DNA from: Takakia lepidozioides
Lineage: Eukaryota; Streptophyta; Takakiopsida; Takakiales; Takakiaceae
Direction: 5' to 3'
DNA length: 64,000 bases
Assembly (NCBI GenBank): GCA_030704615.1
Contig: CM060731.1
Location: 54,792,221 to 54,856,220, forward strand
This document shows, one piece after another, positions 55,854 to 64,000 of the stretch; the stretch's first letter is position 1; the number at the start of each line of letters is the position of its first letter. The notes below the pieces were generated by a model, which saw only the letters and a program-made list of their open reading frames with translations, had not been told where the DNA came from and did no database searches. Both the position numbers and the translations under genes were made by a program.

Positions 55854-57626
55854 ATGAGAGCCAAGGCCATTGTGGCAGACGCGGTCTCGTACGACGTCCT
55901 TGTTGGTGGGGCAGTGTTGTAACCCATGGGCTTCACCCTAGATTTTTGGGAGGAGCCAGCTTCCTATAGGCCTGGATGGCAGTCAAGGGAAAGCCGACGT
56001 GTGCAGCTCCCTGTGACGTTCATAGGAGGAGTTGCGGTTGCCCATCGAGGCAAGATGCCGACACTGGCAGCATTCACAGCTGCAGTGACTTGGCCTGGAG
56101 AGTTGTTGGATGGCAACACTCATTCAGAGGATGTGTCACCTCCGGGAGAGCAGGATGACATGTATGATATGGTGGAGTTGCCTGCCATGGTTGCTCACAC
56201 TCCATTGTGGGGCTCGAGCAAGGATTTGCAACGGGTTGCTGATCGACAGGTGCAACAAGCCTGGGAAGAGGCTTTTGTACCGTCAGGAGAGGAGGACAGT
56301 ACGGGGATTGCACCAGGACCACCTCAGTTGTCACCATTGGACACCACACCGATCGTGTGGCAGTGTCCGGATGAAGTCATTTGCCTTCTGGACTTGTTTG
56401 GCGGGATCAGCACTCGGTTGGCTGCTATTCTGCAGGCAGGTGTACGAGTACGGCGTTACTTGTATGTGGAGAGGGATGAGACCGCACGACGCATCTCACT
56501 CCGTCATGTTGTTCAGTTGGTGCAGCAGTACCCTGAGTTGTTGCCGGTGTTTGCAGTTCGTGGATATCAGCAGACCTTGCCAGCAGACATCTCTTTGCTG
56601 GGGGCGCAAGATTTGGAGCGGGTTGGCTCCATTGATCTGGTAGTGGTAGGTTGGCCCTACCAAGGGCATTCATCAGCCGGGCATGGCAATGGATTGCGAG
56701 ACTCGAGGTCGGGTCTGTTTTGGGAGATGGTGCGGGTTTTGCGCCACTTACAGCTTCATCAAGCTGTATCTCCAGCATACATCTTGGAGAATGTGCCACT
56801 GATGGGCGATTCTCGAGCCAGGGTGATGGCCAGTGTGCATCAAGTCCGGTCGTGGCTTGGGTCAGCAGTGTTGCTGGATGCAGCTGCAGTGGGGTCACGG
56901 ACTCATCCTCCACGGCTATGGTGGACTAACTTGATGCCACCCGCACTGCTCAAGCGTGCATTTGATGGGATGGAGCGGCCAGCACACCTCACAGTTGATA
57001 GCATCTTGGACACGGGGAGGCAGTCTCAGGGTGTGAGACACGATGACCGTCCGCCTTTGGCAGTGGTCAACAAGGTGGGTCAACCATGAGCAGCACTAGC
57101 TACACTGCTCAGCTTCCCAGGATCGCATGCTTTCCGGGATAGTGGACCTGGCCTCCTGTGGGATGCTCAGTTGCAGCAGTTAGTGGAGGCAAATACCGAC
57201 GAGCGAGAGCGGGCTATGGGTTTTTCCACTGGGACCACGGCAGTGCCTTCTCTTTCTGAGGCATCACGTCGTCAGATGTTGGGGCAAGCAATGGATCTAA
57301 ATTGCTTGACCTGGATTATCAGCTTGGCTATGGCTGAGCAACGTAGAGTGCAAAGTGCACTTCCCTTGACGGTCTCTCTGCCTACCGAGACGGTACAAGT
57401 AGTGAGTGGGGACGAGCCGGTGAGGACCACGGGGTGTAGAAATCCATGGCACACGTGGGAGGTGCTCGAGGTTCAGAGGGAGTTGGCAGCCAAGGCGGCT
57501 GTGATGGATGAGGTTGGGGATTCTTCTCGGGTTGAGGAGGTCCTCAAGGATGAGATGATGGGGCAGGATGAGGCCTTGTCATTGACTGAGCAGGCAGGGA
57601 ATACTGCTCATGAGGTTGCGGCATAG
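55854..57626 (+). pseudogene. Retroelement DNMT3-like cytosine-5 methyltransferase plus linker
   Basis: One frame runs from 55854 to 57626 with two stops (TAA at about 55919, TGA at 57087-57089). The first ~30 codons (SYDVLVGGAVL before the TAA, then MGFTLDFWEEPASYRPGWQ) are the post-protease segment of this gypsy family. Residues counted from the ATG at 55926: motif I LLDLFGG (154-160), motif II YLYVERDE (178-185), motif IV GWPYQGHS (242-249), motif VI ILENV (286-290), motif VIII SRTHPPRLWW (324-333). After the TGA, a motif IX/X-like QAMDLNCLTWI lies at about 57286-57318. The motif order and the SR-x3-PR-LWWTNL ending resemble DNMT3. The catalytic Pro-Cys is Pro-Tyr here (Tyr245, codon 56658-56660), so this copy cannot methylate. 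CGA-to-TGA would explain the second stop. Confidence 0.88.
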
Positions 57627-58111
57627 CAACCATGGGACGCGTCTCCTACTTCTAAGTTTGATGGACTTAAGGTTGTAGTTACGAAGGGCAATTGGGAGCC
57701 TGACATTGGACCCATTGTCACTAGAGGAGAGAGTTGACGTATACGGTGGTTCCTGAGGCTTACAGGAATTGCTTTGCCTCTCGTGCTACGGTGGAGGAGC
57801 ATAAGAGACATGTTCAGGTTGTGCATCGACCGGGTTTGGTCAATAGGGATGCGGATGGAACGAGTCGCAATCCATGCACGAGCCAGCAGGATGACACTGG
57901 AGCTCGGTGGCATGGTGAGACGGACGAGGAGATGGTGCCAGGATGGCATGCATCTGCCTTTTTGTGTATCTTGGCATCGGGAGGTCAGGTTGGACCTACA
58001 ACAGGGATGATTATAGACGGAGTGTCTGAGGACCCTGAGGCTAGTGATGAGCCAGGTGGTGCCAGAGATATACATGAGAATTCGGTTGTGTTGAACTACC
58101 TCCGCACTTGA
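57627..58111 (+). pseudogene. Gypsy pol region with RT core and RNase H deleted
   Basis: Compared with copy 1, sequence corresponding to about 7964-8528 is missing at a junction near 57777-57783, and sequence corresponding to about 8568-9246 is missing at a junction near 57812-57818. Only a short RT piece (ATVEEHKRHVQV) survives between them, followed by HRPGLVNRDADG. The second junction lies in TTCAGGT, present at both ends of the missing segment in copy 1. Confidence 0.85.
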
Positions 58112-59402
58112 GACACGGCAGCTAGTGTGACTGCCAAGGAGAGGGATCAGATCCTGCAACGAGCCAAGAGGTTCAAGTGGGAGGGGATACACCTGCTTTG
58201 AGTATGGGAGGATGGTCGGGTGAGGATTGTGCCTCACCCAACACAGCGTGCACGGTTACTGCGGCATGCCCATGAGGAGTTGGGGCATTTTGGAGTACGA
58301 CGCACTCATAGTTTACTGCAGGGGCAGTATTGGTGGCGTGGTATGCACACAGAGGTGCAACAGTTCGTGGCTAGGTGCATGGTATGTGACAGGGTGCGTG
58401 CTTCATTCAACGCCCCTACACCACAGTTGCATCCATTACCCATCATGGGATTGGGCTACAGGTGGAGTCTTGACTTTGCAGGCCGTTGCCACTGACGATG
58501 CGCCACCAAAAATATGTGTTGGTGATGGTAGAGCACTTCTCCAAGTGGATTGAGTTGGTTCCATTGCCTGACAAGGCTAGTGAGGGGGATGCGTATGCAT
58601 TCCTGGATCGTGTGCTTAGCCGATTCGGTGCTCCAGCTGAGGTACTCACGGACCAAGGGAGAGAGTTCTTGGGGGAGTTTCAGGCTTTGTGTGATAAAGC
58701 CTTAATAGACCACCGTACCACTTCTCGGGATCATCCTGAGGCCGATGGCTTGGCAGAGAGAGTGGTTCAGACAGTGAAGGGGGGTTTGCGCAAGTATGGC
58801 TTGCAAAAGGGACACCTAGGAGATTGGGATCTTTAGGTACCTTGGTTAGCCATGGGCTACAGGTTCAGCAAGCAAGCATCACTGGCCTCCTTCTCACCAT
58901 ATTTCCTTCTCTTTGGCCAAGAGCCGGATTTGCCTGCATCTATTCGCAGGGAGGCTGCAGTAGTCATCAACCTTGATGATCCGGATGTGTGGACACAAGC
59001 ATGTGCCCAGCGGGCAGAGTTGTTCAAGAGAGTCATGCCTATGGCTTTGAGAATCTTGCTATTGCCCAACACCGAGACACATTGAGGTATGTCACTATAC
59101 GTGGAGGGGAATATCGACCAGGTGTTCGGCGTTTCCACCCTAGGGACTATGTGTATCTGCAGTTGACAGTGCCTACGACCTTGGATGTCACAGCAGGACG
59201 TGTGATTCTAAGGGTCAGGGAGGTGTTGCCTTCAGGAGTGTTGATTCTGGAGGGTCGAGATGGCATGGTATGGAAGGACAATGTGCATAATTGTGCGCCA
59301 TGTCACCTTCCATATGTGGGTGGGAGGATAGATCCTACCTGCAGGATTGCGTTGCATGCTATATGGGCATGCTCGTGGTGCCGCCACTATGCTGGTGTGT
59401 GA
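58112..59402 (+). pseudogene. Gypsy integrase (frameshifted)
   Basis: The zinc finger (HAHEELGHFGVRRTH, CMVCDRV) lies in frame 58220-58495. After a frameshift near 58485 the core reads VLVMVEHFSKWIELVPLPDK, VLTDQGREFLG and DHPEADGLAERVVQTVK, with the catalytic Asp/Glu residues. A stop after GDWDL and a frameshift near 59050 lead to the C-terminal domain (YRPGVRRFHPRDYVYLQL, VILRVREVLPSGVLILEGRD). It is more complete than in copy 1. Confidence 0.88.
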
Positions 59403-59496
59403 TCGATGCTCAAGAGGTTGGCACATGATATGCTTGACACCACCTCTTGAGAGGGTTCCTGATGGAGATTGGTTATGTCCACACTGCTTGGGATAG
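59370..59496 (+). pseudogene. C-terminal PHD finger of the gypsy polyprotein (one frameshift)
   Basis: Immediately after the integrase C-terminal domain the sequence encodes CSWC (59370-59381) and, one frame over, MLVCDRCSRGWHMICLTPPL followed by VPDGDWLCPHC and a TAG at 59494. The spacing gives C-x2-C, C-x2-C, H-x2-C, C-x2-C with the aromatic residue before the last pair, the Cys4-His-Cys3 PHD pattern. PHD fingers read histone H3 tails. By inference it may serve the targeting role that a chromodomain serves in other gypsy elements. A single-base frameshift near 59382-59390 splits it. Confidence 0.82.
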
Positions 59497-59756
59497 TGGC
59501 AATGGATATAACTAGTGGCAGCTCACAAGACATGGGAGGCCAAGCTCATAGGAGTCAATACCCAAGATCTCAGGCTCAAGTTCATAGGTTGCAAGATGGC
59601 GACTAACGATGGGGTAACTCTTATACCCGGCCTCTTGATCTATTGAGTTTGAGTGTAGTAGGGACAGTGGTGGAGGACTTAGTGAGGCTATGGCCACTAT
59701 CACATCTTGTGGCTACCTGGACTTAGAGAGACCTAAACGCCAGCTAGGGGGCCGAT
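59497..59756 (+). other. 3' untranslated part of gypsy copy 2
   Basis: The spacer between the PHD stop and the LTR contains CTAGGGGG shortly before the LTR, a possible polypurine tract. No gene. Confidence 0.5.
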
Positions 59757-60347
59757 TGTGATGGACTAGTGGCTGCACTAGTGGTGGCTAGTGGCAGCCT
59801 AGTGGTTGGACTAGTGGTTGCACTAATGGTGGCTAGTGGCAGACTAGTGGTTGGACTAGTGGCTGCACTAGTGGTGGCTAGTGGCTGCACTAGTGGTGAC
59901 TAGTGGTTGTCTAGTGGCAGCCTAGTGACACACTAGTAGTGGACTAGTGATAGACTAGTGTTTGGGTGTGCACATGTGTTGTGTGGTTTTGGACAGCGAT
60001 GTAGTTGTGTAGCGATATGTATGCGCACGACAGCTGTCAAGTTATTTTACCACCAGTGTGAAGTTAGCTAGGAGATGGCTAGCTTTCATATATTGACATT
60101 TGGGATTGACCCAAGTGTCAATCCAGTGGCCAATACATGTTTGGGCACCTGACGTTATCTTCACGGCAGATCGCGGTGGGCTCATCTTTCTCGAGTTGAG
60201 CCTCACCGCGTCTAGCTATGGCGCCGTAGTGTGGATTCCCCATGGCGTGGGGTGCACTTGGCTCGACTTAATATATGAGTGATGTTTTCATGTGCAAGTG
60301 TGTGAGTTTGAGAGAGCTTGTATGCTTGTATCATTCCCTTTCCTTAT
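59757..60347 (+). repeat. Probable 3' LTR of gypsy copy 2
   Basis: It begins TGTGATGGACTAGTGG and has a TTAATATATGAG TATA-like site near 60268. The right limit is set where TGTGATGGATTAG starts again at 60348. The canonical CA end is not clear, so the boundary is uncertain. The first 200 bp are a CTAGTGG minisatellite. Confidence 0.6.
59764..59965 (+). repeat. CTAGTGG minisatellite
   Basis: About twenty copies of CTAGTGG or CTAGTGA separated by 3-9 bases (TTGGA, CTGCA, TGG and similar). Confidence 0.9.
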
Positions 60348-60415
60348 TGTGATGGATTAGTGGCAGCCTAGTGATGGACAGCGATGTAGTTGTGTAGTGA
60401 TATGTATGCGCACCA
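60348..60415 (+). repeat. Partial second LTR start, internally deleted
   Basis: TGTGATGGATTAGTGGCAGC and GGACAGCGATGTAGTTGTGT repeat the beginning and the 59993-60036 part of the LTR in order, without most of the minisatellite. The copia fragment follows directly. Confidence 0.7.
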
Positions 60416-60469
60416 CACATGAGCCCCGCCAGCATCCAAAGAGGTTCGCAGTTTGAGAATGCTTTTGTT

Positions 60470-61372
60470 TCAGGTCCAGAAGCTTCAAAATCAGGGAGTT
60501 GGTATGTTGACTCTGGTGCGTCACAACGTTTGTCTTTTCAGAAAGATATATTCTCAGATTTGAAGGAGATTCCTAGGACTAGGATTTACATGGGAGATAA
60601 TTCGATACAAGAGGCTGTGGGAAAAAAATCTATAGTTATTGACATGTAAGTCAATAGCAAGGTAGAAAAGGGTCGTCTGCATGATGTGTTATTTGTGCCA
60701 TGTTTGGCCAAGAACATTTTCTCAGTCAGTAAAACTACACTTATCTGTTGAGTTCAGTAGCCGAAATTGTCGGATCAAAGATGATTCTGGAAAGATCATA
60801 GCAGAAGCTGTGAGGGATAGTAGACTGTACAGATTGCTTTGTAGCTCAGAGATGGCAGATGAATATGCTCATCTTGGAAGAGACCAAAAGCAAGATATGT
60901 CACTTTGGCACAAAAAAATGGGACATCCTAGTGTTTCAGGGCTTCAGCAAATGCAAAAACTTGATCTAGTGGATGGAATGGACGCTAGGTCATGTGAAGC
61001 TAATCTACAAGGTTGGAAAGGTTGCTTACTTGGCAAGCAGAAGAGACTTCCTTTTGCAAGTGGTGAAGCAAACAGAGCTTCTAAGCCCTTGGAGTTAGTG
61101 CACTCCGATATATGTGGACCCATGAAGAACAGCTCTTTGGGAGGCTGTAAGTATTTTGTCACATTCATTGATGATTGCATTAGGAAGGTATGGTGCTACT
61201 TTCTGAAGCAGAAAAGTGAGGTGCTAAGTAAGTTCAAAGGAGTTCAAGGTGGGAGTAGAAACCTCAAGTGAGTGCAAGCTCAAGTAACTCAGAAGTGATA
61301 ACAGAGGAGAATACATTTCTGGTAATTTTCGTCAGTACTGTACGCAAGAGGGAATTCATCAACAGTTCACTG
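60470..61372 (+). pseudogene. Copia protease, zinc finger and integrase first part
   Basis: The protease motif WYVDSGASQRL (about 60500) is followed by a stop near 60647. The pre-integrase finger reads LWHKKMGHPSVSGLQQMQKL and CLLGKQKRLPF. Integrase starts at LELVHSDICGPM (first Asp) and YFVTFIDDCIRKVWCYFLK (about 61150-61210). A frameshift and a stop follow around 61255-61270. Confidence 0.9.
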
Positions 61373-61517
61373 TGTTGGAGGTGTCAAGGCTATAGCCTTT
61401 GCACGGCACTCTGAGAACAGAATGGGACGGGTAGCTCAGTGGTGGAGCACCCCACCAGAATGGAGGAGGTCCTAGGTTCAATCCCTAGCCCGACCACACG
61501 CCAGTGGTTTTCCAACA
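61373..61517 (+). mobile_element. 145-bp solo LTR with tRNA-like core inside copia integrase
   Basis: It starts TGTTGGAGG and ends TTTTCCAACA, giving 7-bp inverted termini TGTTGGA/TCCAACA. It is flanked by the 5-bp duplication CACTG at 61368-61372 and 61518-61522. Removing the insert and one CACTG restores the copia integrase frame across the site. TG...CA ends with a 5-bp duplication are the hallmarks of an LTR; the length fits a TRIM-type miniature element. Confidence 0.85.
61425..61495 (+). other. tRNA-like sequence (pol III A and B boxes)
   Basis: 71 nt fold like a tRNA. The acceptor arms 61425-61431 (GGACGGG) and 61489-61495 (CCCGACC) have one A-A mismatch. T8-A9 is followed by the D stem GCTC/GAGC (61434-61437, 61445-61448), and the T arm CTAGG-TTCAATC-CCTAG (61472-61488) is perfect. 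The anticodon stem (61450-61466) has two mismatches and the loop lacks the usual U33, so a working decoding tRNA is unlikely. The A box TAGCTCAGTGG and B box GGTTCAATCCC match pol III consensus. Confidence 0.8.
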
Positions 61518-61522
61518 CACTG

Positions 61523-62186
61523 CACCATATACCCCTCAACAGAATGGGGTTGCTGAGAGGATGAATAGAACTCTGATTGAAAGTGCTACATCATGAGGGT
61601 CTTGGATACATGTTTTGGGCAAAAGCAATTGCGACAGCTGCTTACATCAGGAATAGATGCCCCACCAAGGTTGTGATAGGGGCAACACCAGAGGAAGCAT
61701 GGTCCGGAAGAAGCATTTGTGAGTCTAAAGAAACTAGGTCCAAGCTTGAGCCAAAAAGCGCAAGATGCATTTTTGTTGGGTACTCAGGGGATGGCAAACA
61801 CTACAAATTATGGATCCTAAGAAGAAAAAGATGGTGACCAGCTGGGATATAGTGGTATTGGAGAAAGCTACAGAAGTACCAGAGGCTGTCGATGAACAAA
61901 TTTTGGAAACAAACTTTGAGGAGGAGCTGCCATTAGAGGTTTGGAATCCTTTGGAAGCACAAGAGCCAATGTGAGAAGTGGAGCCCTTACCATCCATTCA
62001 ACCTATAGTGGCAGAATTGCAGCCAAGGAGAGGTGAGCGAATCAGAAAACCCACAAAGATCTTTGGAAGCTTTGTTGAGGATGAAGCGGCCAACATTTTG
62101 GAAATGGAGGAACCCAAGAATGTTAAGGAAGCAAGAATGGGAGACCAAGCAAGGAGCTGAAGTCCCTGAAGGAGAACAAGACTTGG
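61523..62186 (+). pseudogene. Copia integrase end and linker
   Basis: PYTPQQNGVAERMNRTL continues integrase right after the inserted LTR. A frameshift near 61595 is followed by HHEGLGYMFWAKAIATAAY, RNRCPTKVVIGATPEEAW and CIFVGYSGDGKHYKLW. The linker up to RT (acidic, Glu/Pro-rich) has further stops near 61972 and 62158. Confidence 0.88.
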
Positions 62187-62189
62187 AGA

Positions 62190-63062
62190 TTGGCTACCTT
62201 ACCACCTGGAAGACAACCCATTGGTTGTAAGTGGGTCTTCCGCATCAAGCAAAATGCTGGAGGAGAAGTGGAGAGGTACAAAGGCTCCACATTAGTGCCT
62301 AAGGGGTATGCTCAAACACAAGGCATTGATTTTAATGAAACGTTTGCTCATGTGGCTAAGTTTGTCTCCATTCGCACGATGTTGGGTCTTGGAGCAATCC
62401 ATGATTTGGAAATACATCAAATGGACGTAAAGACTGCCTTTCTCAATGGTGAGCTCGAAGAAGAGATTTACATGGGTTGCAAGTGAAGGAGAATGAGCAA
62501 ACACTAGTTTGCAGGCTTCTCAAGACTCTCTACGGGTTGAAGCAGGTACCAAGAGCTTGGTACAAAAGGTTTGATAATTTCCTAGCAAAACATGGATTCC
62601 TACGATGTGATTCTAATCATAGCGTCTATGTTCTAGGAAGTGAAGAGAATATTTTGATCTTGGCAGTATATGTGGATGACATAATCTTCCTTTGCAAATC
62701 ACTGGACAATGTCAATGAAATCAAGAAGATCTTGTCTTCTGAGTTTCCAATGACAGACCTTGGGGAAGCAAAGTATCTATTAGGCATTCAGATCATAAGA
62801 GATAGAATGCAAGGAACCATTTCACTCAGTCAGGCTCACTACATCAGCCAGATCCTTAAGAGGTTCAATATGGAGGATTGCAACCCAATCTCTACTCCGC
62901 TGGAAGTTGGAAAAAGGTTATCCAAACAACATGAGCCCCAGACAAAGGAGGAGCAGGATGAGATGACTGAGATTCCATACTGTCAAGCTGTTAGCAGTCT
63001 GATGTATGCTATGACAGGCACTAGACTAGATATAGCAGTTACAGTTGGAATGGTGAGTTAGT
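62190..63062 (+). pseudogene. Copia reverse transcriptase
   Basis: Motifs in order: GCKWVFRIKQNAGGEVERYK, LVPKGYAQTQGIDFNETFA, LEIHQMDVKTAFLNGELEEE, a frameshift near 62480, LYGLKQVPRAWYKRFDNFL, and the catalytic VYVDDIIFL (about 62670), then LGEAKYLLGIQI. The frame ends at a stop near 63060. Confidence 0.92.
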
Positions 63063-63621
63063 TTATGGCAAATCCGGGGATTGCTCACTAGAAAGCAGTC
63101 AGGAGAATCTTCAGGTATTTGAAATAGACTCAACAGATTGTTCTGCAGTTTAAGGCTGGAGTAAATGATGCTTTGGAAGACAGTTGTGATTCAGATTGGG
63201 GTGGGGACTTGGATAGTAGGAAGTCCACCACAGGTTATGCCTTTACTTTGGGCAGTGGTGCAATCAGCTGGAATAGTAAAAGCAACCTACAGTTGTTGTG
63301 TCTACTACAAAGGCTAAATACATGGCAGCTGCCCAAGTTGCAAAGGAGGTGATGTGGTTGCGAACGCTCTTGAATGAGCTGAACTTCATCCACATGAAAG
63401 CAACCCCAATCAAGAGCGATAACCAAGGTAGCCTTGCTTTGATTGAAAACCTAGTCTTTCATGCTCGAACCAAGCATGTTGATATTCAGCATCATTTTGT
63501 CAGGGAGCAAGTCCTTGCGCAAAAGATTGTCTTTCATTATTGTAAGACAGAGGAGCTGATAGCTGACATTTTGACAAAATGTGGAACAATGCAGAATGCA
63601 GCTAGGGTTATTGAACAATGA
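63063..63621 (+). pseudogene. Copia RNase H
   Basis: Broken pieces include SDWGGDLDSRKSTTGYAF (first catalytic Asp), STTKAKYMAAAQVAKEVMWL (Glu replaced by Lys in the usual STTEAEY motif), IKSDNQGSLALIEN and ARTKHVDIQHHFVREQV, ending at the stop at 63619-63621. Stops near 63060-63130 separate it from RT. Confidence 0.9.
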
Positions 63622-63639
63622 AGATTCACAAAGTGGGGG

Positions 63640-64000
63640 TGTTAAAGAGTTTGTTCACTTCAGTGTAACTGATGCTCCTTGAATAGCAAGTTGGATATTG
63701 TTAGATACTTTTGCTATTCATGTCATGACAGACAGAGAAAAGGCAGATAAGTGCAGATAGGAATAACACTAGGACTTCAAATAGAAATATCTAAAGTTGA
63801 GGTTTGTGTATTTATTGCACACATGATATTTTATTTTATATTTATTCGGGTAAAAATGGGCTTTGAGGCAACGAGCCACCTCTACTATGTGATGGCCATG
63901 CCCATGAAGATTCTTTAGAACCTTTCTAGAGGTGGAGACCGACGTTGACCAAAAGACGATAGTCATGGGCCAGGTCATTATAATAAACAAGATCAAAATG
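63640..64000 (+). repeat. Start of the copia 3' LTR
   Basis: TGTTAAAGAGTTTG begins directly after the purine tract AAAGTGGGGG (63630-63639). The end of the LTR is not identifiable and may lie beyond the window. Confidence 0.7.

Larger units (their letters stand above)
55800..60347 (+). mobile_element. Ty3/gypsy element with DNMT3-like methyltransferase and PHD finger (copy 2)
   Basis: The order is: end of the protease region, cytosine-methyltransferase domain, linker, heavily deleted RT/RNase H, integrase, PHD finger, a spacer with a purine-rich GGGGG block, and a 3' LTR. No gag, 5' LTR or protease active site is found, so it is 5'-truncated near 55800. The linker and integrase match copy 1 at 7566-10250. 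Nonsense codons, frameshifts and two internal deletions make it defective. Confidence 0.88.
60416..64000 (+). mobile_element. Ty1/copia element, 5'-truncated, runs to the window end
   Basis: Copia order is preserved: protease, GAG-pre-integrase finger, integrase, RT, RNase H, polypurine tract (63630-63639) and the start of the 3' LTR (63640). No gag or 5' LTR is present. Stops and frameshifts occur in every domain, and a small solo LTR interrupts integrase. Confidence 0.92.

Noticed and set aside
61425-61495. A functional tRNA gene
   Set aside because: The acceptor has an A-A mismatch, the anticodon stem has two mismatches and the loop lacks U33. It lies inside an LTR with a target duplication, so it is treated as a tRNA-like promoter sequence.
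1-64000. CRISPR array or prokaryotic operon structure
   Set aside because: No spacer-repeat array is present. The regularly spaced repeats found are tandem arrays without unique spacers, and the genes are spliced and eukaryotic.

Overview
This is a eukaryotic nuclear window, most likely from a non-seed land plant (moss, lycophyte or fern grade; the species cannot be fixed). The evidence is spliced genes with GT-AG introns, a plant-type siroheme methyltransferase with a transit-like N-terminus, a class B heat shock factor, PLS-type PPR fragments, a CDC20 fragment, and a dense load of Ty3/gypsy, Ty1/copia, LINE, SINE, MULE and MITE sequence. Only two genes look intact: a uroporphyrinogen-III C-methyltransferase (7 coding exons, 18425-24998, every junction in phase) and a class B HSF (3 coding exons, 53266-55118, with an LFGV repressor motif).

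Layout. 1-1.26 kb: no gene. 1.26-7.57 kb: a MULE-like DNA transposon with a zinc-finger/DDE-type/SWIM transposase on the minus strand and an unknown 183-aa gene on the plus strand. The two genes converge, and each is preceded by a ~62-bp-period array with a GGCGCCGAAATT core. 7.57-10.25 kb: a gypsy pol fragment fused to the right array, then 1.8 kb of ~180-bp satellite (10.25-12.03 kb). 12-17.8 kb: AGTGGT-rich foldback repeats, a GGGTATA-rich repeat split by a LINE with a target-site duplication, and a SINE. 18-25 kb: the methyltransferase gene, whose fifth intron is packed with LINE 3' ends. 25.8-26.7 kb: a MITE with 22-bp inverted ends and a nested SINE. 28.7 kb: CDC20 fragment. 29.9-31 kb: a ~560-bp tandem duplication. 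32-35 kb: decayed PPR sequence. 34.9-41.6 kb: a chromodomain gypsy element (minus strand) with ~99% identical LTRs but many coding lesions; its LTR abuts an inverted LTR copy (to 42.2 kb). 42.2-53.2 kb: mostly empty, apart from a SINE and a 1.1-kb foldback element. 53.3-55.1 kb: HSF. 55.8-60.4 kb: a gypsy-type element that encodes a DNMT3-like cytosine methyltransferase upstream of integrase and a PHD-finger tail. It has lost its catalytic cysteine and, through two internal deletions, its reverse transcriptase core. 60.4-64 kb: a 5'-truncated copia element whose integrase is interrupted by a 145-bp solo LTR with a tRNA-like sequence inside.

The most notable system is the methyltransferase/PHD gypsy family: two copies are present, one keeping RT/RNase H and the other keeping the methyltransferase. 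Next are the tRNA-bearing mini-LTR and the MULE with promoter-proximal palindrome arrays. No database was consulted; family calls rest on motifs read from the translations.
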